A DNA stretch of 17,469 nt from positions 1 through 17,469 of the forward strand of contig JBMNUI010000042.1 of assembly GCA_050946195.1 (NCBI GenBank). Reading direction: 5' to 3'. This document shows, piece after piece, positions 1-7,153 of the stretch. The position numbers were made by a program, and so were the translations under genes. Each line of letters opens with the position of its first letter. The stretch's first letter is position 1. Below the pieces are notes generated by a model. The model was not told where the DNA came from. It did not search any database and saw only the letters and a program-made list of their open reading frames with translations. The stretch is from UMGS1002 sp050946195 (GTDB lineage: Bacteria; Bacillota; Clostridia; Oscillospirales; CAG-272).

Positions 1-150
1 GAAAGTGGTTTTGCCGCTGCCCGACTCACCGAGGATTGTATAAAACCTGCCACGCTCAAATTCATAGGATACGTCTCGGAGTATAAAGCGACGGGTGTCA
101 CCGTCCTGATAATAATAGTTCAGGTTTTTTACAGATAATATATTAGGCAC
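1..150 (-). CDS. ABC transporter ATP-binding protein, N-terminal fragment
   Basis: This is the first 50 codons of an ATPase that runs off the left edge. The translation begins MPNILSVKNLNYYY and reaches the Walker A loop GESGSGKTT at residues 41-49, which binds ATP. The start is a GTG at 148-150, 13 nt after the permease stop, with a GGGGG ribosome site about 8 nt upstream. An ATG two bases from the ribosome site is in another frame. The order permease then ATPase on one strand, with a short gap, indicates one operon encoding a MacB/LolD-type exporter. Such ATPases power extracytoplasmic export or lipoprotein handling rather than import. Signature, Walker B and H-loop lie outside the window, so the subfamily and substrate cannot be judged. 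Confidence 0.9.
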   Translation of the reverse strand, partial: MPNILSVKNLNYYYQDGDTRRFILRDVSYEFERGRFYTILGESGSGKTTF

Positions 151-163
151 GACACATTCCCCC

Positions 164-1693
164 TTACATCAGTATCTGCCGGGGCTTCAGCCGCAGCGTG
201 TATATAATCGGCACCAGCGTCGAGACCAGCACGCTGCCCATTCCGATAAGGTATATGAATAGCACGGTCTTCAGATCAAGTCTGACTTTGTACATTTCCA
301 TGACATCCTCGGTAGTAATCTGGCCGGTGTCCTCTTCCTCGATGGGGACGGGTAGAATGCCGATGCTCTTGGAGGAAGAAACGCTGATATCCCTGAAAGG
401 TATTACGTCATGACCTCCGTCTGCCTCATTTTTCTGCTCCTCGGTCAGCTGGTTCTCAAGCATTGTGGCCGACATGTTGGAGGCCAGCAGGTTGCCGGTG
501 AATACCGACAGCGTGACGGCAATCAGGGCAACCACCAGCACCTCGGTCAGAATCTGGGTGACTATCGCGCCCTTGCGTGCTCCGAGCGCCAGATATATGC
601 CCATCTCGTGCCTGCGGTCACGCAAAAACAGGGTGACAAGAAGGCTTATGATCAGAACCGTCGCGCCGACGGCAACCCACATGACTATTTCGGCTATCCA
701 TTCGACGTTTGCCATCGGGGTGCGGATACTTTCGAATGACTTGGCGTTGTTTTTGAACACCAGTCCCTTAGGAAGATGCTGTTTGTTCTGGGATTCAAAC
801 AGCTCAACATCATCGGGGTGCCTTAGGATGAAAACCGCCGCGGTGTTGATGTATACGTTGTCGGGCACACCGGCAGCCTGAGCTTCCTTCTGTATTTCGT
901 TTATACAGGCGTTTGTCGCCTTGTTGACGGTGTAGACCGTGTTGAGGAGCGGGCTGTCGGTCTCAACGATATTGCCGTTCCAGTCGGTATAGCGCATCGG
1001 CTTGGCGGAAAAGATGCCTATAACTTTGAATTCAAACTCAAAGGTCTTTATAACCTTCGGCTCCCATGGCTCGACCGGCAAACCCGGTATATTAAAGTCG
1101 CCGTCGCCTTTTGCCGCATAATCCCTGACAACTGAGTTGTCATAAAGGGTATAAAGGAAGGTGATGGTCGAGCCCACGCTCAGTCCGTTTAGCTGCGCTA
1201 CCTTGTCGGAAATCAGCAAAACAGGCGCCCCGCTCTCAATTTCCTCCTGGGTGTATGCCCGGCCTTCTTTTATGGTGATGTCACCGCTTCTGACATCCTT
1301 GAGTGTGGTATTCTGGCCGCCGATAAGGGTGAACGAGCCGTTTCCATCATAGTAATAATCGGAATAATAATTCTTCACATCCCGGGCTTCCAAATAATAC
1401 GTCGTCGAGTAATCGTATTCCTTGACATATTCCGACTGACCTATTGTCTCCACCATCTCGGGGGTGATTGACGGCACGACGCCACCAATATATCTTATAG
1501 CGTCCCAGTCTTCTATGATTGTGACCTCAACGCCCATCTTTTCAAGGATGGCGTCCTCGGTGTTGACCAGCGCGTTCTTGACCGATATCGCGCCGGCGAT
1601 AATATTGCTTAGTACCAGAATGAGTACAAGCAGGATGACCGATTTCCCCGGCCTGCGTACAATGCTGATAAGACCTCTCTTGAAAACGTTCAA
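164..1693 (-). CDS. MacB/FtsX-family ABC transporter permease
   Basis: A 509-residue membrane protein with MacB/FtsX topology. TM1 is at about 18-37, a large extracytoplasmic MacB-like periplasmic core domain spans about 45-325, and TM2 (335-358), TM3 (379-405) and TM4 (475-500) follow. The cytoplasmic segment after TM2, RRHEMGIYLALGARKGAI, is the typical FtsX coupling region, and the protein ends in the usual LKPRQIL-type motif. These proteins act with a cytoplasmic ATPase as mechanotransmitters that move peptides, antibiotics or lipoproteins across the envelope. The ATPase is encoded just downstream. The start is a TTG at 1691-1693, chosen because GGGAGGG lies 6 nt upstream; the next in-frame ATG (codon 53) would remove TM1. 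The TM3-TM4 loop is unusually long, about 70 residues and rich in acidic and Thr/Ser residues. Substrate unknown. Confidence 0.9.
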   Translation of the reverse strand: MNVFKRGLISIVRRPGKSVILLVLILVLSNIIAGAISVKNALVNTEDAILEKMGVEVTIIEDWDAIRYIGGVVPSITPEMVETIGQSEYVKEYDYSTTYYLEARDVKNYYSDYYYDGNGSFTLIGGQNTTLKDVRSGDITIKEGRAYTQEEIESGAPVLLISDKVAQLNGLSVGSTITFLYTLYDNSVVRDYAAKGDGDFNIPGLPVEPWEPKVIKTFEFEFKVIGIFSAKPMRYTDWNGNIVETDSPLLNTVYTVNKATNACINEIQKEAQAAGVPDNVYINTAAVFILRHPDDVELFESQNKQHLPKGLVFKNNAKSFESIRTPMANVEWIAEIVMWVAVGATVLIISLLVTLFLRDRRHEMGIYLALGARKGAIVTQILTEVLVVALIAVTLSVFTGNLLASNMSATMLENQLTEEQKNEADGGHDVIPFRDISVSSSKSIGILPVPIEEEDTGQITTEDVMEMYKVRLDLKTVLFIYLIGMGSVLVSTLVPIIYTLRLKPRQILM

Positions 1694-1753
1694 ATATATC
1701 CCTCCCTTGTTTTAGACTGGCAGCCGTGTATATTGCAGCCTTGATAAATGATG

Positions 1754-1781
1754 TCTATAACATAGGGACGAGGCAGAACAA
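1754..1781 (-). promoter_or_regulatory. Possible promoter of the ABC exporter operon
   Basis: Read on the minus strand there is TTGTTC, a 16-bp spacer and TATAGA, about 60 bp upstream of the permease start and downstream of the terminator of the preceding gene. The match to sigma-A consensus is only fair. A promoter is expected here because the terminator at 1836-1876 separates this operon from its upstream neighbour. Confidence 0.35.
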
Positions 1782-1835
1782 AAAAAGTTCCGGAAAAATT
1801 ATGAAAATTTAAAACATACGGAAATGAGCATAATA

Positions 1836-1876
1836 AAAATGGGGCTGCCGCAAATCAGTCTGATTTCCGGCAGCCC
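1836..1876 (-). terminator. Intrinsic terminator of the lamin-tail-domain gene
   Basis: GGGCTGCCG (1842-1850) pairs with CGGCAGCCC (1868-1876). The stem continues inside through a C-C mismatch with AAATCA/TGATTT around a 3-nt loop. On the minus strand the hairpin is followed by ATTTTTA. It lies about 55 bp past the stop of the gene at 1930-2955. The other side also carries a T run (1882-1889), so it might work in both directions, but no plus-strand gene reads into it. Confidence 0.8.
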
Positions 1877-1929
1877 GCCCTATTTTTTCTCCGACAGCGT
1901 TCCTGCCGGTAACTATGTACCTGTTGCTT

Positions 1930-2955
1930 TTATCTCTTTCTTTTCTTGACCGCAAAAGCCACCGGCAAAAGCAGCGCCATTACTCCGAGCCCTATTGTGC
2001 TCTTACAGCTTTTTTTGCCGTCGTCTTTTTTGCCGGGCGCTGTGGTTGTGTCGCCAACGGTCGTAGTATCATCATCGGACGGAGGTGCGGTGGTGGTTTC
2101 TTCTTCCTTTTCCGAAGTTTCGGGTGCTGATGTTTCCGAAGTTCCGGGTGCTGATGTCGTGGTTTCTTCAGGCGTGGTAGTGGTGACGGAGCCAAAGAAG
2201 GGGTCCTGCTCTTCCATTATTATTCCGAGATATGGTTTGGCCAGATTCCGACCACCCGATACTATTGAATAAACTTTGGTCAGGCCATTTGTCGGGTCGA
2301 ACTGCAGATGCACATACGAATCTGTTGCAAAAGCCGCGACCGGTGACTCAAAGCCGGATATTATGTGAGACTGCCAGTTATCAACTGTAGCTTCCTTCCT
2401 GACAAGATACAGGTATATCCATGCATCTCCCGAATTATTCACCATATAGAAATTGCCGCCGTTTACAAACTGGTTTGATGAGGTTATGTCATGCTCGGCA
2501 ATGAACATGTTGACATCGGCGGGATTCTCATAGTAAGCAAGAAAATCTTCGGTCGTCCACTCCGAGGCGTTATTGTCGCCGCTATTGCCCTTAATCCAGA
2601 TAACGGCGCACTTGCCCGGCTCAATCATGGCCTGCTCGGGCTCGACCTTGCCGTTCTTCTGAATGTCGTACTTGGCGTACTTGGTGATTTCGTTAAACAG
2701 TATTATTCCGGAGTTTCTGGCTGAGGTGTTCTGATAGGCCAGCTTATAGTCCTTGAGATTGATGGGCTCCGAGGTGCAGTTGTATATTTCAACATACTCG
2801 CTTCTGTAATCCGTGCCGCTGGGGTTCATGGCGAACTCTGTCATGAGCAGCGGCGGAACCTCAATGACAGTAGCGCTTGCCGGTATCGCGCCAAGAAGGG
2901 TCAACGCAATTGAAAAAACCATAAGTGCCCACATTATCCGAAGTGCTTTTTTCAT
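1930..2955 (-). CDS. Secreted lamin-tail-domain surface protein with C-terminal membrane tail
   Basis: A 341-residue exported protein. Residues 1-28 form a signal peptide (MKK, hydrophobic core, probable cleavage after ASA). Residues 34 to about 185 resemble a lamin tail domain (LTD): LLMTEFAMNPSG, then SEYVEIYNCTSEPINLKDYKL, the usual opening of bacterial LTDs, which are Ig-like modules in secreted proteins and nucleases. No catalytic domain is visible. Residues 256-306 are a Thr/Ser/Pro/Glu linker typical of cell-wall spanning regions. The C-terminus has KSCKSTIG, a hydrophobic helix (about 321-336) and KKRKR, a three-part sorting-like tail without LPXTG. The start is an ATG with GGAGG 7 nt upstream. 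The gene is monocistronic, with its own promoter and terminator. The role is probably surface display, adhesion or scaffolding; the ligand is unknown. Confidence 0.8.
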   Translation of the reverse strand: MKKALRIMWALMVFSIALTLLGAIPASATVIEVPPLLMTEFAMNPSGTDYRSEYVEIYNCTSEPINLKDYKLAYQNTSARNSGIILFNEITKYAKYDIQKNGKVEPEQAMIEPGKCAVIWIKGNSGDNNASEWTTEDFLAYYENPADVNMFIAEHDITSSNQFVNGGNFYMVNNSGDAWIYLYLVRKEATVDNWQSHIISGFESPVAAFATDSYVHLQFDPTNGLTKVYSIVSGGRNLAKPYLGIIMEEQDPFFGSVTTTTPEETTTSAPGTSETSAPETSEKEEETTTAPPSDDDTTTVGDTTTAPGKKDDGKKSCKSTIGLGVMALLLPVAFAVKKRKR

Positions 2956-3019
2956 GTCTAATCCTCCAATTAATGATTATTTTGGGTATGCTTGTGCACA
3001 GCATGAGAGGTTTGTGTTA

Positions 3020-3048
3020 ATATTATCATATTTCGGACCGGTTGTAAA
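3020..3048 (-). promoter_or_regulatory. Sigma-A promoter of the lamin-tail-domain gene
   Basis: On the minus strand TTTACA (3043-3048) is followed by a 17-bp spacer and TAATAT (3020-3025). Transcription would start near 3012, giving a leader of about 57 nt before the ATG at 2955. It lies just downstream of the hppA terminator, in the only gap available. Confidence 0.65.
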
Positions 3049-3071
3049 TACATTTTTTTAAATAATTTGCT

Positions 3072-3106
3072 AAAAAACTCCGGCCTCCGTTTTTTCGGAG
3101 GCCGGA
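3072..3106 (-). terminator. Intrinsic terminator of hppA
   Basis: A perfect 11-bp stem, TCCGGCCTCCG (3079-3089) with CGGAGGCCGGA (3096-3106), has a six-T loop. On the minus strand it is followed by AG and six T residues (3077-3072). It lies 27 bp after the hppA stop codon. The opposite strand lacks a T tract, so it works in the hppA direction only. Confidence 0.92.
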
Positions 3107-3133
3107 TATTTACGTTATGTCTTCCATATTATA

Positions 3134-5218
3134 TTAACCAAAAAGCGAGAAAGCAGCGAACAGCGCCGGCATGATTGAGGCAACCAGCGACACGACGGTT
3201 ATCTGCGTGTTCAACGAAGGACCGGCAGTATCCTTGAAGGGGTCGCCGACCGTGTCCCCGACCACCGCCGCTTTGTGGGTTTCAGAGCCCTTTCCGCCCT
3301 CGTTGCCTGCCTCGACGTATTTCTTGGCGTTATCCCACAGCCCTCCGGCATTTGACATAAAGAGGGCAAGTAAAAGTCCCGAGATAATATTGCCGAGCAG
3401 AAAGCCGCCGACCGCCTTCACCCCGCCGATAAAGCCGACGGCAACAGTCGCGCCTATTGCCATAAGCCCGGCCGGAATCAGCTCGCGCAGCGCGCCCGAC
3501 GTGGCGATTTGTATGCACTTGTCGTATTCGGGCATAACTCCTTCGCAGCCCTCGCGCAGGCCGTCGATCGTGGTGAACTGGCGGTGTATTTCGGCCACCA
3601 TGCGCTGGGCGTTGCGGTCAACCCCGAGCATGAGCATTGCCGAGAAAACCGCCGGAATGGCAGCGCCTACCAGAATTCCGAAGAAGACCGTCGGGTCGGT
3701 TACGTCAAACCCGCTGATAAGCTCGCGGCCGGCCTCGGCCAGCGCCACGTTGACCTCTGACATATATGCGCCGAGCAGTGAGATTACCGTCAGCCCCGCA
3801 GCACCTATTGCAAAGCCCTTGGTAACCGCCTTGACCGTATTCCCGGCACTGTCAAGCTCGTCGGCAACCCGTACGGTCTCCTCGCCAAGGTTGCCCATCT
3901 CGGCCAGCCCGCGCGCGTTGTCGACTATCGGACCGTATGCGTCGTTGCTGATTATCATGCCGACAATCGAGAGCATTCCGACCGCCGCCATAGAAATCCC
4001 GAACATGGCATACCCCTCGCCGAGCGGCTCGCAGATTTTATATGCGCAAAGCGCCGAGAGGGCAATTCCGACCATAGCCGGCAGCGCCGAGATGAATCCG
4101 TATGACACGCCCGACAGAATAGTGAAGGCCGAGCCCGAGCGCGACGCTTTCGCCACACGGCGGACAATAGGCTTAGTGTCGTCGGTAAAGTAGTTTGTTG
4201 TGATTCCGATAATAACTCCGACCAGAAGCCCCACGGTCGAGGCGAGGAAAACACGCCATTCAAAGCCTTCAAAAAGCGCGGTCGCCCCGGCGGTCAGCGC
4301 AATGAATATTACGGTCGTAACATAGGTTGAGGAGTTGAGCGCCCGGGTGGGGTTGCCCCGCTTTCCGATACGCGCGCAGGCAATACCGATAATCGAGGAG
4401 ATAAGGCCGAGCGCCGCGTAGCAGAATACCATCGCGGTGTTGACCTTGGGGTTGGTCAGCGACTGCGCCATGACCAGCGCGGCCGCCATTGCCGCGACAT
4501 TCGAGTCGAAAAGGTCGGCTCCCATGCCCGCCACGTCGCCGACGTTGTCGCCGACATTATCGGCGATTACCGCCGGGTTGCGCGGGTCGTCCTCGGGAAT
4601 ACCGAGCTCAACCTTGCCGGTCAGGTCGGCAGAAACGTCGGCGGTCTTTGTGAATATGCCGCCGCCGGCCTTGGCAAAGAGGGCCAGCGAGCTTGCGCCG
4701 AACGAGAAGCCGAGCAGAATTGACGAGTCCCCAAAAATCAAAAGCACCGAGGTTACACCCAACAGGCTGAAGCTCACCACGGCAAGCCCCATCACCGCGC
4801 CGCCCCTGAACCCGACCAGAAAGGCCGGCTTGATGCCGCTCTCGGCGGCGGTTGCGGCACGCGAGTTGGCCGAGGTCGCCACGATAATCCCGATTTTCCC
4901 GGCGATAGCCGAGAATACCGTGCCGGCGATATAGGCTATCGCCATAGAAAGGTTCTTTAATACATCGCCCTGCCAGACAGGGGTCGGGAGAAAGACAAAA
5001 ATCAGGGCCGCGGCAACCCCCGCAAAGACGGCAAGCACCTTATATTCCTTGCTGATGAAGGTATTTGCACCCGCTTTGATAAGCGAGGAAATTTCAACAA
5101 TCTTTTGATTTGTGCACTTCTGCCGCTTCACCCATAGAAAAAGCCAGGCTGCAAACGCAAGCGCGATGACAACCGTAAAGTAGGAAATTGCGTAAATCAG
5201 TGTAATAGCCGGCTGCAT
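3134..5218 (-). CDS. hppA: Membrane-bound proton-translocating pyrophosphatase (K+-independent type predicted)
   Basis: A full-length 694-residue integral membrane pyrophosphatase that hydrolyses PPi to pump cations out of the cytoplasm. The family's PPi/Mg-binding motifs are all present: DLTGKVELGIPEDDPRNP (198-215), DNVGDNVGD (220-228) and GDTVGDPFKDTAGPSLN (654-670). The sequence GNTVKAVTKG (459-468) places Lys463 and Thr466 where the K+-stimulated enzymes have Ala and Gly/Ala. In known members this Lys/Thr pair marks K+-independent, H+-pumping enzymes; K+-dependent ones include the Na+ pumps. The start ATG has GGGAGGG about 9 nt upstream. The gene is monocistronic, with a near-consensus promoter (5347-5375), a structured leader of about 120 nt and a strong terminator. 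It would recover energy from biosynthetic PPi and support the membrane potential. Confidence 0.97.
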   Translation of the reverse strand: MQPAITLIYAISYFTVVIALAFAAWLFLWVKRQKCTNQKIVEISSLIKAGANTFISKEYKVLAVFAGVAAALIFVFLPTPVWQGDVLKNLSMAIAYIAGTVFSAIAGKIGIIVATSANSRAATAAESGIKPAFLVGFRGGAVMGLAVVSFSLLGVTSVLLIFGDSSILLGFSFGASSLALFAKAGGGIFTKTADVSADLTGKVELGIPEDDPRNPAVIADNVGDNVGDVAGMGADLFDSNVAAMAAALVMAQSLTNPKVNTAMVFCYAALGLISSIIGIACARIGKRGNPTRALNSSTYVTTVIFIALTAGATALFEGFEWRVFLASTVGLLVGVIIGITTNYFTDDTKPIVRRVAKASRSGSAFTILSGVSYGFISALPAMVGIALSALCAYKICEPLGEGYAMFGISMAAVGMLSIVGMIISNDAYGPIVDNARGLAEMGNLGEETVRVADELDSAGNTVKAVTKGFAIGAAGLTVISLLGAYMSEVNVALAEAGRELISGFDVTDPTVFFGILVGAAIPAVFSAMLMLGVDRNAQRMVAEIHRQFTTIDGLREGCEGVMPEYDKCIQIATSGALRELIPAGLMAIGATVAVGFIGGVKAVGGFLLGNIISGLLLALFMSNAGGLWDNAKKYVEAGNEGGKGSETHKAAVVGDTVGDPFKDTAGPSLNTQITVVSLVASIMPALFAAFSLFG

Positions 5219-5340
5219 AAAAACAATCCCTCCCTGCTTTTTACTGTGTCCCGAAAATGGCCGGGCCCGCAGGAATCGGCCGCCTGCGCATGCCTCGGTT
5301 GTTTTCGGTAAGTATATGGGGTCTGCCCGAGACCACCCAT
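5219..5340 (-). promoter_or_regulatory. Structured 5' leader of hppA mRNA
   Basis: This is the predicted untranslated leader between the hppA transcription start (near 5340) and its ATG. Two foldable units are visible. At the extreme 5' end, ATGGG/CCCAT (5316-5320 with 5336-5340) and GTCT/AGAC (5321-5324 with 5330-5333) form a 9-bp stem with a 2-nt bulge. Next, CCGAAAA/TTTTCGG (5251-5257 with 5302-5308) encloses GCAGG/CCTGC (5269-5273 with 5283-5287). I do not recognise a known riboswitch class, and there is no terminator hairpin before the gene, so any control would act on translation or RNA stability. The function is inferred from structure and position only. Confidence 0.45.
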
Positions 5341-5346
5341 TGACAT

Positions 5347-5375
5347 ATTATAGCATGGCAGATTGCCGTAGTCAA
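5347..5375 (-). promoter_or_regulatory. Sigma-A promoter of hppA
   Basis: On the minus strand TTGACT (5370-5375), a 17-bp spacer and a perfect TATAAT (5347-5352). This near-consensus promoter predicts strong constitutive transcription starting near 5340. Confidence 0.88.
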
Positions 5376-5458
5376 TATAAAATATAATTGTCCTTTCCGG
5401 GATTACTAGATGTGTTTTTCAAACCAACTCACTTATTATGCCAAAAACCGTCACAATG

Positions 5459-5487
5459 TTGAATTTTTATGTTTAACATAATAAAAT
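5459..5487 (+). promoter_or_regulatory. Sigma-A promoter of cardiolipin synthase gene
   Basis: TTGAAT (5459-5464), a 17-bp spacer and TAAAAT (5482-5487), about 38 bp upstream of the GTG start. It is the only good match in the AT-rich end of this gap, and the same hexamer pair is found upstream of the solute-binding protein gene at 11119-11147. The remainder of the 306-bp gap (5219-5524) holds the hppA promoter and leader. Confidence 0.6.
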
Positions 5488-5524
5488 AAAGTATAGTTTC
5501 ACATTAAGGAAAGAGGGGACAAAG

Positions 5525-7072
5525 GTGAAATCAACCACGCGGAGAAAATGGTTCGGAATATTCCTCAGGCGCCGGCTGTTTGTCGTCCTGCTCCTTTTCC
5601 TTCAGTTATGCTTTCTGATTTTTCTGGTATCCCTCGGGAGCAAATACTACTCGATAGTCACAATTCTGCTCACAATTGTGAGCGCCGGGGTGTCGCTGCA
5701 TATCCTTGCCCAGAACACCAAGGGCGGATACAAGCTGCTCTGGATTGCAATCATCATGCTGTTCCCGGTCTTCGGGGGGCTCTTTTACCTGCTTGTAAAG
5801 CTCCAGACCTCCACCCGCAGGTATTCCCGCCGGCTTGAGCGCGTATTGCGCGAGAAGTGCGAGACCTGCCCGCCCGAGGGCAGTATTCTTGACAGCGCGG
5901 CGGCAGCCTATCCCGAGCATGTCAACGAGATGAGGTATCTTGAAAAATTCGCCGGCTTTCCGGTGTATGACGGCACCGAAACCGAATACCTCTCGCCCGG
6001 CGAGGAAAAATTCACCCGCCTTATCGAAGAGCTTAAAAAGGCCGAAAAATACATATTCCTTGAATATTTCATAATTCACGAAGGCGTGATGTGGGACAGC
6101 GTGCTGAAAATCCTCACCGAGAAGGCTGCCGCCGGCATCGAGGTGAGAGTTATGTACGACGACCTCGGCTGTTTTCTCACCCTGCCGAAGGATTACCCCG
6201 CATATCTCGCAAGTCTTGGCATCAAATGCACGGTATTCAATTCCTTCCGCCCGGTGCTCTCGGTAATACAGAACAACCGCGATCACCGGAAAATCTTTGT
6301 AATCGACGGCAAGGTCGCCTTCACCGGCGGAATCAACCTTGCAGACGAGTACATTAACCTTGTGGAGCGCTTCGGCCACTGGAAGGACGCCTCGGTCATG
6401 GTGCGGGGGCGCGCGGCCTGGAGCTTTACGCTCATGTTCCTGCAGATGTGGGCTATCGTCAATAACACCACCGAGGACTATGCCGCCTATTATCCCTGGA
6501 GTGACCGGGACTGCGAAATCCAGGGCAGCGGCTATGTGCAGCCCTATGCCGACAGCCCGATGGACACCGACAACGTCGGCGAAAACGTATACCTGCGGAT
6601 ACTTGCAAACGCAAAAAAATATGTCTACATAAACACCCCTTATCTGGTAGTTGACGACAGCATGTTCTCGGCGCTCACCCTTGCAGCTAAGAGCGGCGTG
6701 GATGTCAGGATTGTGACCCCCCACCACCCCGACAAAAAGCTGGTGCATGTCGCGACCCGCTCGTCCTACCGGGATCTGATAAAGGCAGGCGTGCGGATTT
6801 ACGAATATTCAAGGGGGTTCATGCACTCCAAAATCTTTGTATCAGACGACACGACGGCGTCGGTCGGCACCACCAACCTTGACTACCGCAGCCTTTACCT
6901 GCACTTTGAATGCGGCGTCATGCTCTACGGCTGCGATACGATAAAGAAAACCAAGGAGGATTTCCTCACGACGCTCGAGCTATGTGAGGAGATAACAGAG
7001 GAGAGCTGCCGGGTGAACCTTATCACAAGGCTGTTCCAGAGCCTGCTCCGGCTGCTTGCGCCGCTGCTATGA
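5525..7072 (+). CDS. cls: Cardiolipin synthase (phospholipase D superfamily)
   Basis: A 515-residue membrane enzyme of the usual length for bacterial ClsA. It makes cardiolipin from two phosphatidylglycerol molecules (or a related phosphatidyl transfer). Two N-terminal membrane helices (about 18-37 and 42-62) and a third hydrophobic stretch (70-92) match the PLDc_N region. Two PLD domains follow, each with an HKD motif: HRKIFVID (His254, Lys256, Asp261) followed by GKVAFTGGIN, and HSKIFVSD (His434, Lys436, Asp441) followed by SVGTTNLDYRS. All catalytic residues are intact. The start is a GTG with AGGGG about 7 nt upstream. The gene stands alone between its own promoter and a bidirectional terminator, convergent with the anti-sigma/regulator cluster. 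It acts at the cytoplasmic membrane. The exact headgroup specificity cannot be told from sequence. Confidence 0.95.
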   Translation: MKSTTRRKWFGIFLRRRLFVVLLLFLQLCFLIFLVSLGSKYYSIVTILLTIVSAGVSLHILAQNTKGGYKLLWIAIIMLFPVFGGLFYLLVKLQTSTRRYSRRLERVLREKCETCPPEGSILDSAAAAYPEHVNEMRYLEKFAGFPVYDGTETEYLSPGEEKFTRLIEELKKAEKYIFLEYFIIHEGVMWDSVLKILTEKAAAGIEVRVMYDDLGCFLTLPKDYPAYLASLGIKCTVFNSFRPVLSVIQNNRDHRKIFVIDGKVAFTGGINLADEYINLVERFGHWKDASVMVRGRAAWSFTLMFLQMWAIVNNTTEDYAAYYPWSDRDCEIQGSGYVQPYADSPMDTDNVGENVYLRILANAKKYVYINTPYLVVDDSMFSALTLAAKSGVDVRIVTPHHPDKKLVHVATRSSYRDLIKAGVRIYEYSRGFMHSKIFVSDDTTASVGTTNLDYRSLYLHFECGVMLYGCDTIKKTKEDFLTTLELCEEITEESCRVNLITRLFQSLLRLLAPLL

Positions 7073-7085
7073 GTTCCTTGAGCGC

Positions 7086-7112
7086 GGGGGGCGTAGGCCC
7101 TGCCCCCGAATC
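7086..7112 (+). repeat. Short G/C palindrome after cls
   Basis: GGGGGC (7087-7092) and GCCCCC (7102-7107) form a 6-bp stem with a 9-nt loop, followed by CCCGAATC-like sequence. A similar element (GGGGGCTCCGCTCCCGAATC) follows the stop codon of the LRR lipoprotein at 15375-15394. It precedes the real terminator and may be a dispersed REP-like unit. Confidence 0.45.
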
Positions 7113-7153
7113 AAAAACCGGGGGACTTGAATTCCCCCGGTAATTATTTTTTT
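7113..7153. terminator. Bidirectional intrinsic terminator between cls and the regulator gene
   Basis: CCGGGGGA (7118-7125) pairs with TCCCCCGG (7133-7140) around a 7-nt loop. Reading plus, the stem is followed by TAATTA and seven T residues (7147-7153). Reading minus, it is followed by TTTTT (7117-7113). It sits between the convergent stop codons at 7072 and 7144 and overlaps the last codon of the regulator gene on its T-rich side. Confidence 0.88.

Noticed and set aside
1930..1990. Sortase LPXTG signal on the lamin-tail protein.
   Set aside because: No LPXTG-like pentapeptide precedes the C-terminal helix; the motif there is KSCKSTIG.
3171..4193. A 340-codon open frame antisense to hppA.
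   Set aside because: It is Pro/Ser/Ala-rich as expected for the mirror of a GC-rich membrane protein, and hppA on the other strand is complete.
5197..5340. A 47-codon minus-strand reading frame beginning with ATG exactly at the predicted hppA transcription start, overlapping the hppA start.
   Set aside because: It would be leaderless, has no recognisable sequence, and its codons follow the stem structures of the leader. It is more likely open by chance in GC-rich DNA.
5606..6748. A 380-codon open frame antisense to cls.
   Set aside because: It lies wholly within the cls gene, has no ribosome site, and its translation resembles no family. cls has intact catalytic motifs in the other frame.
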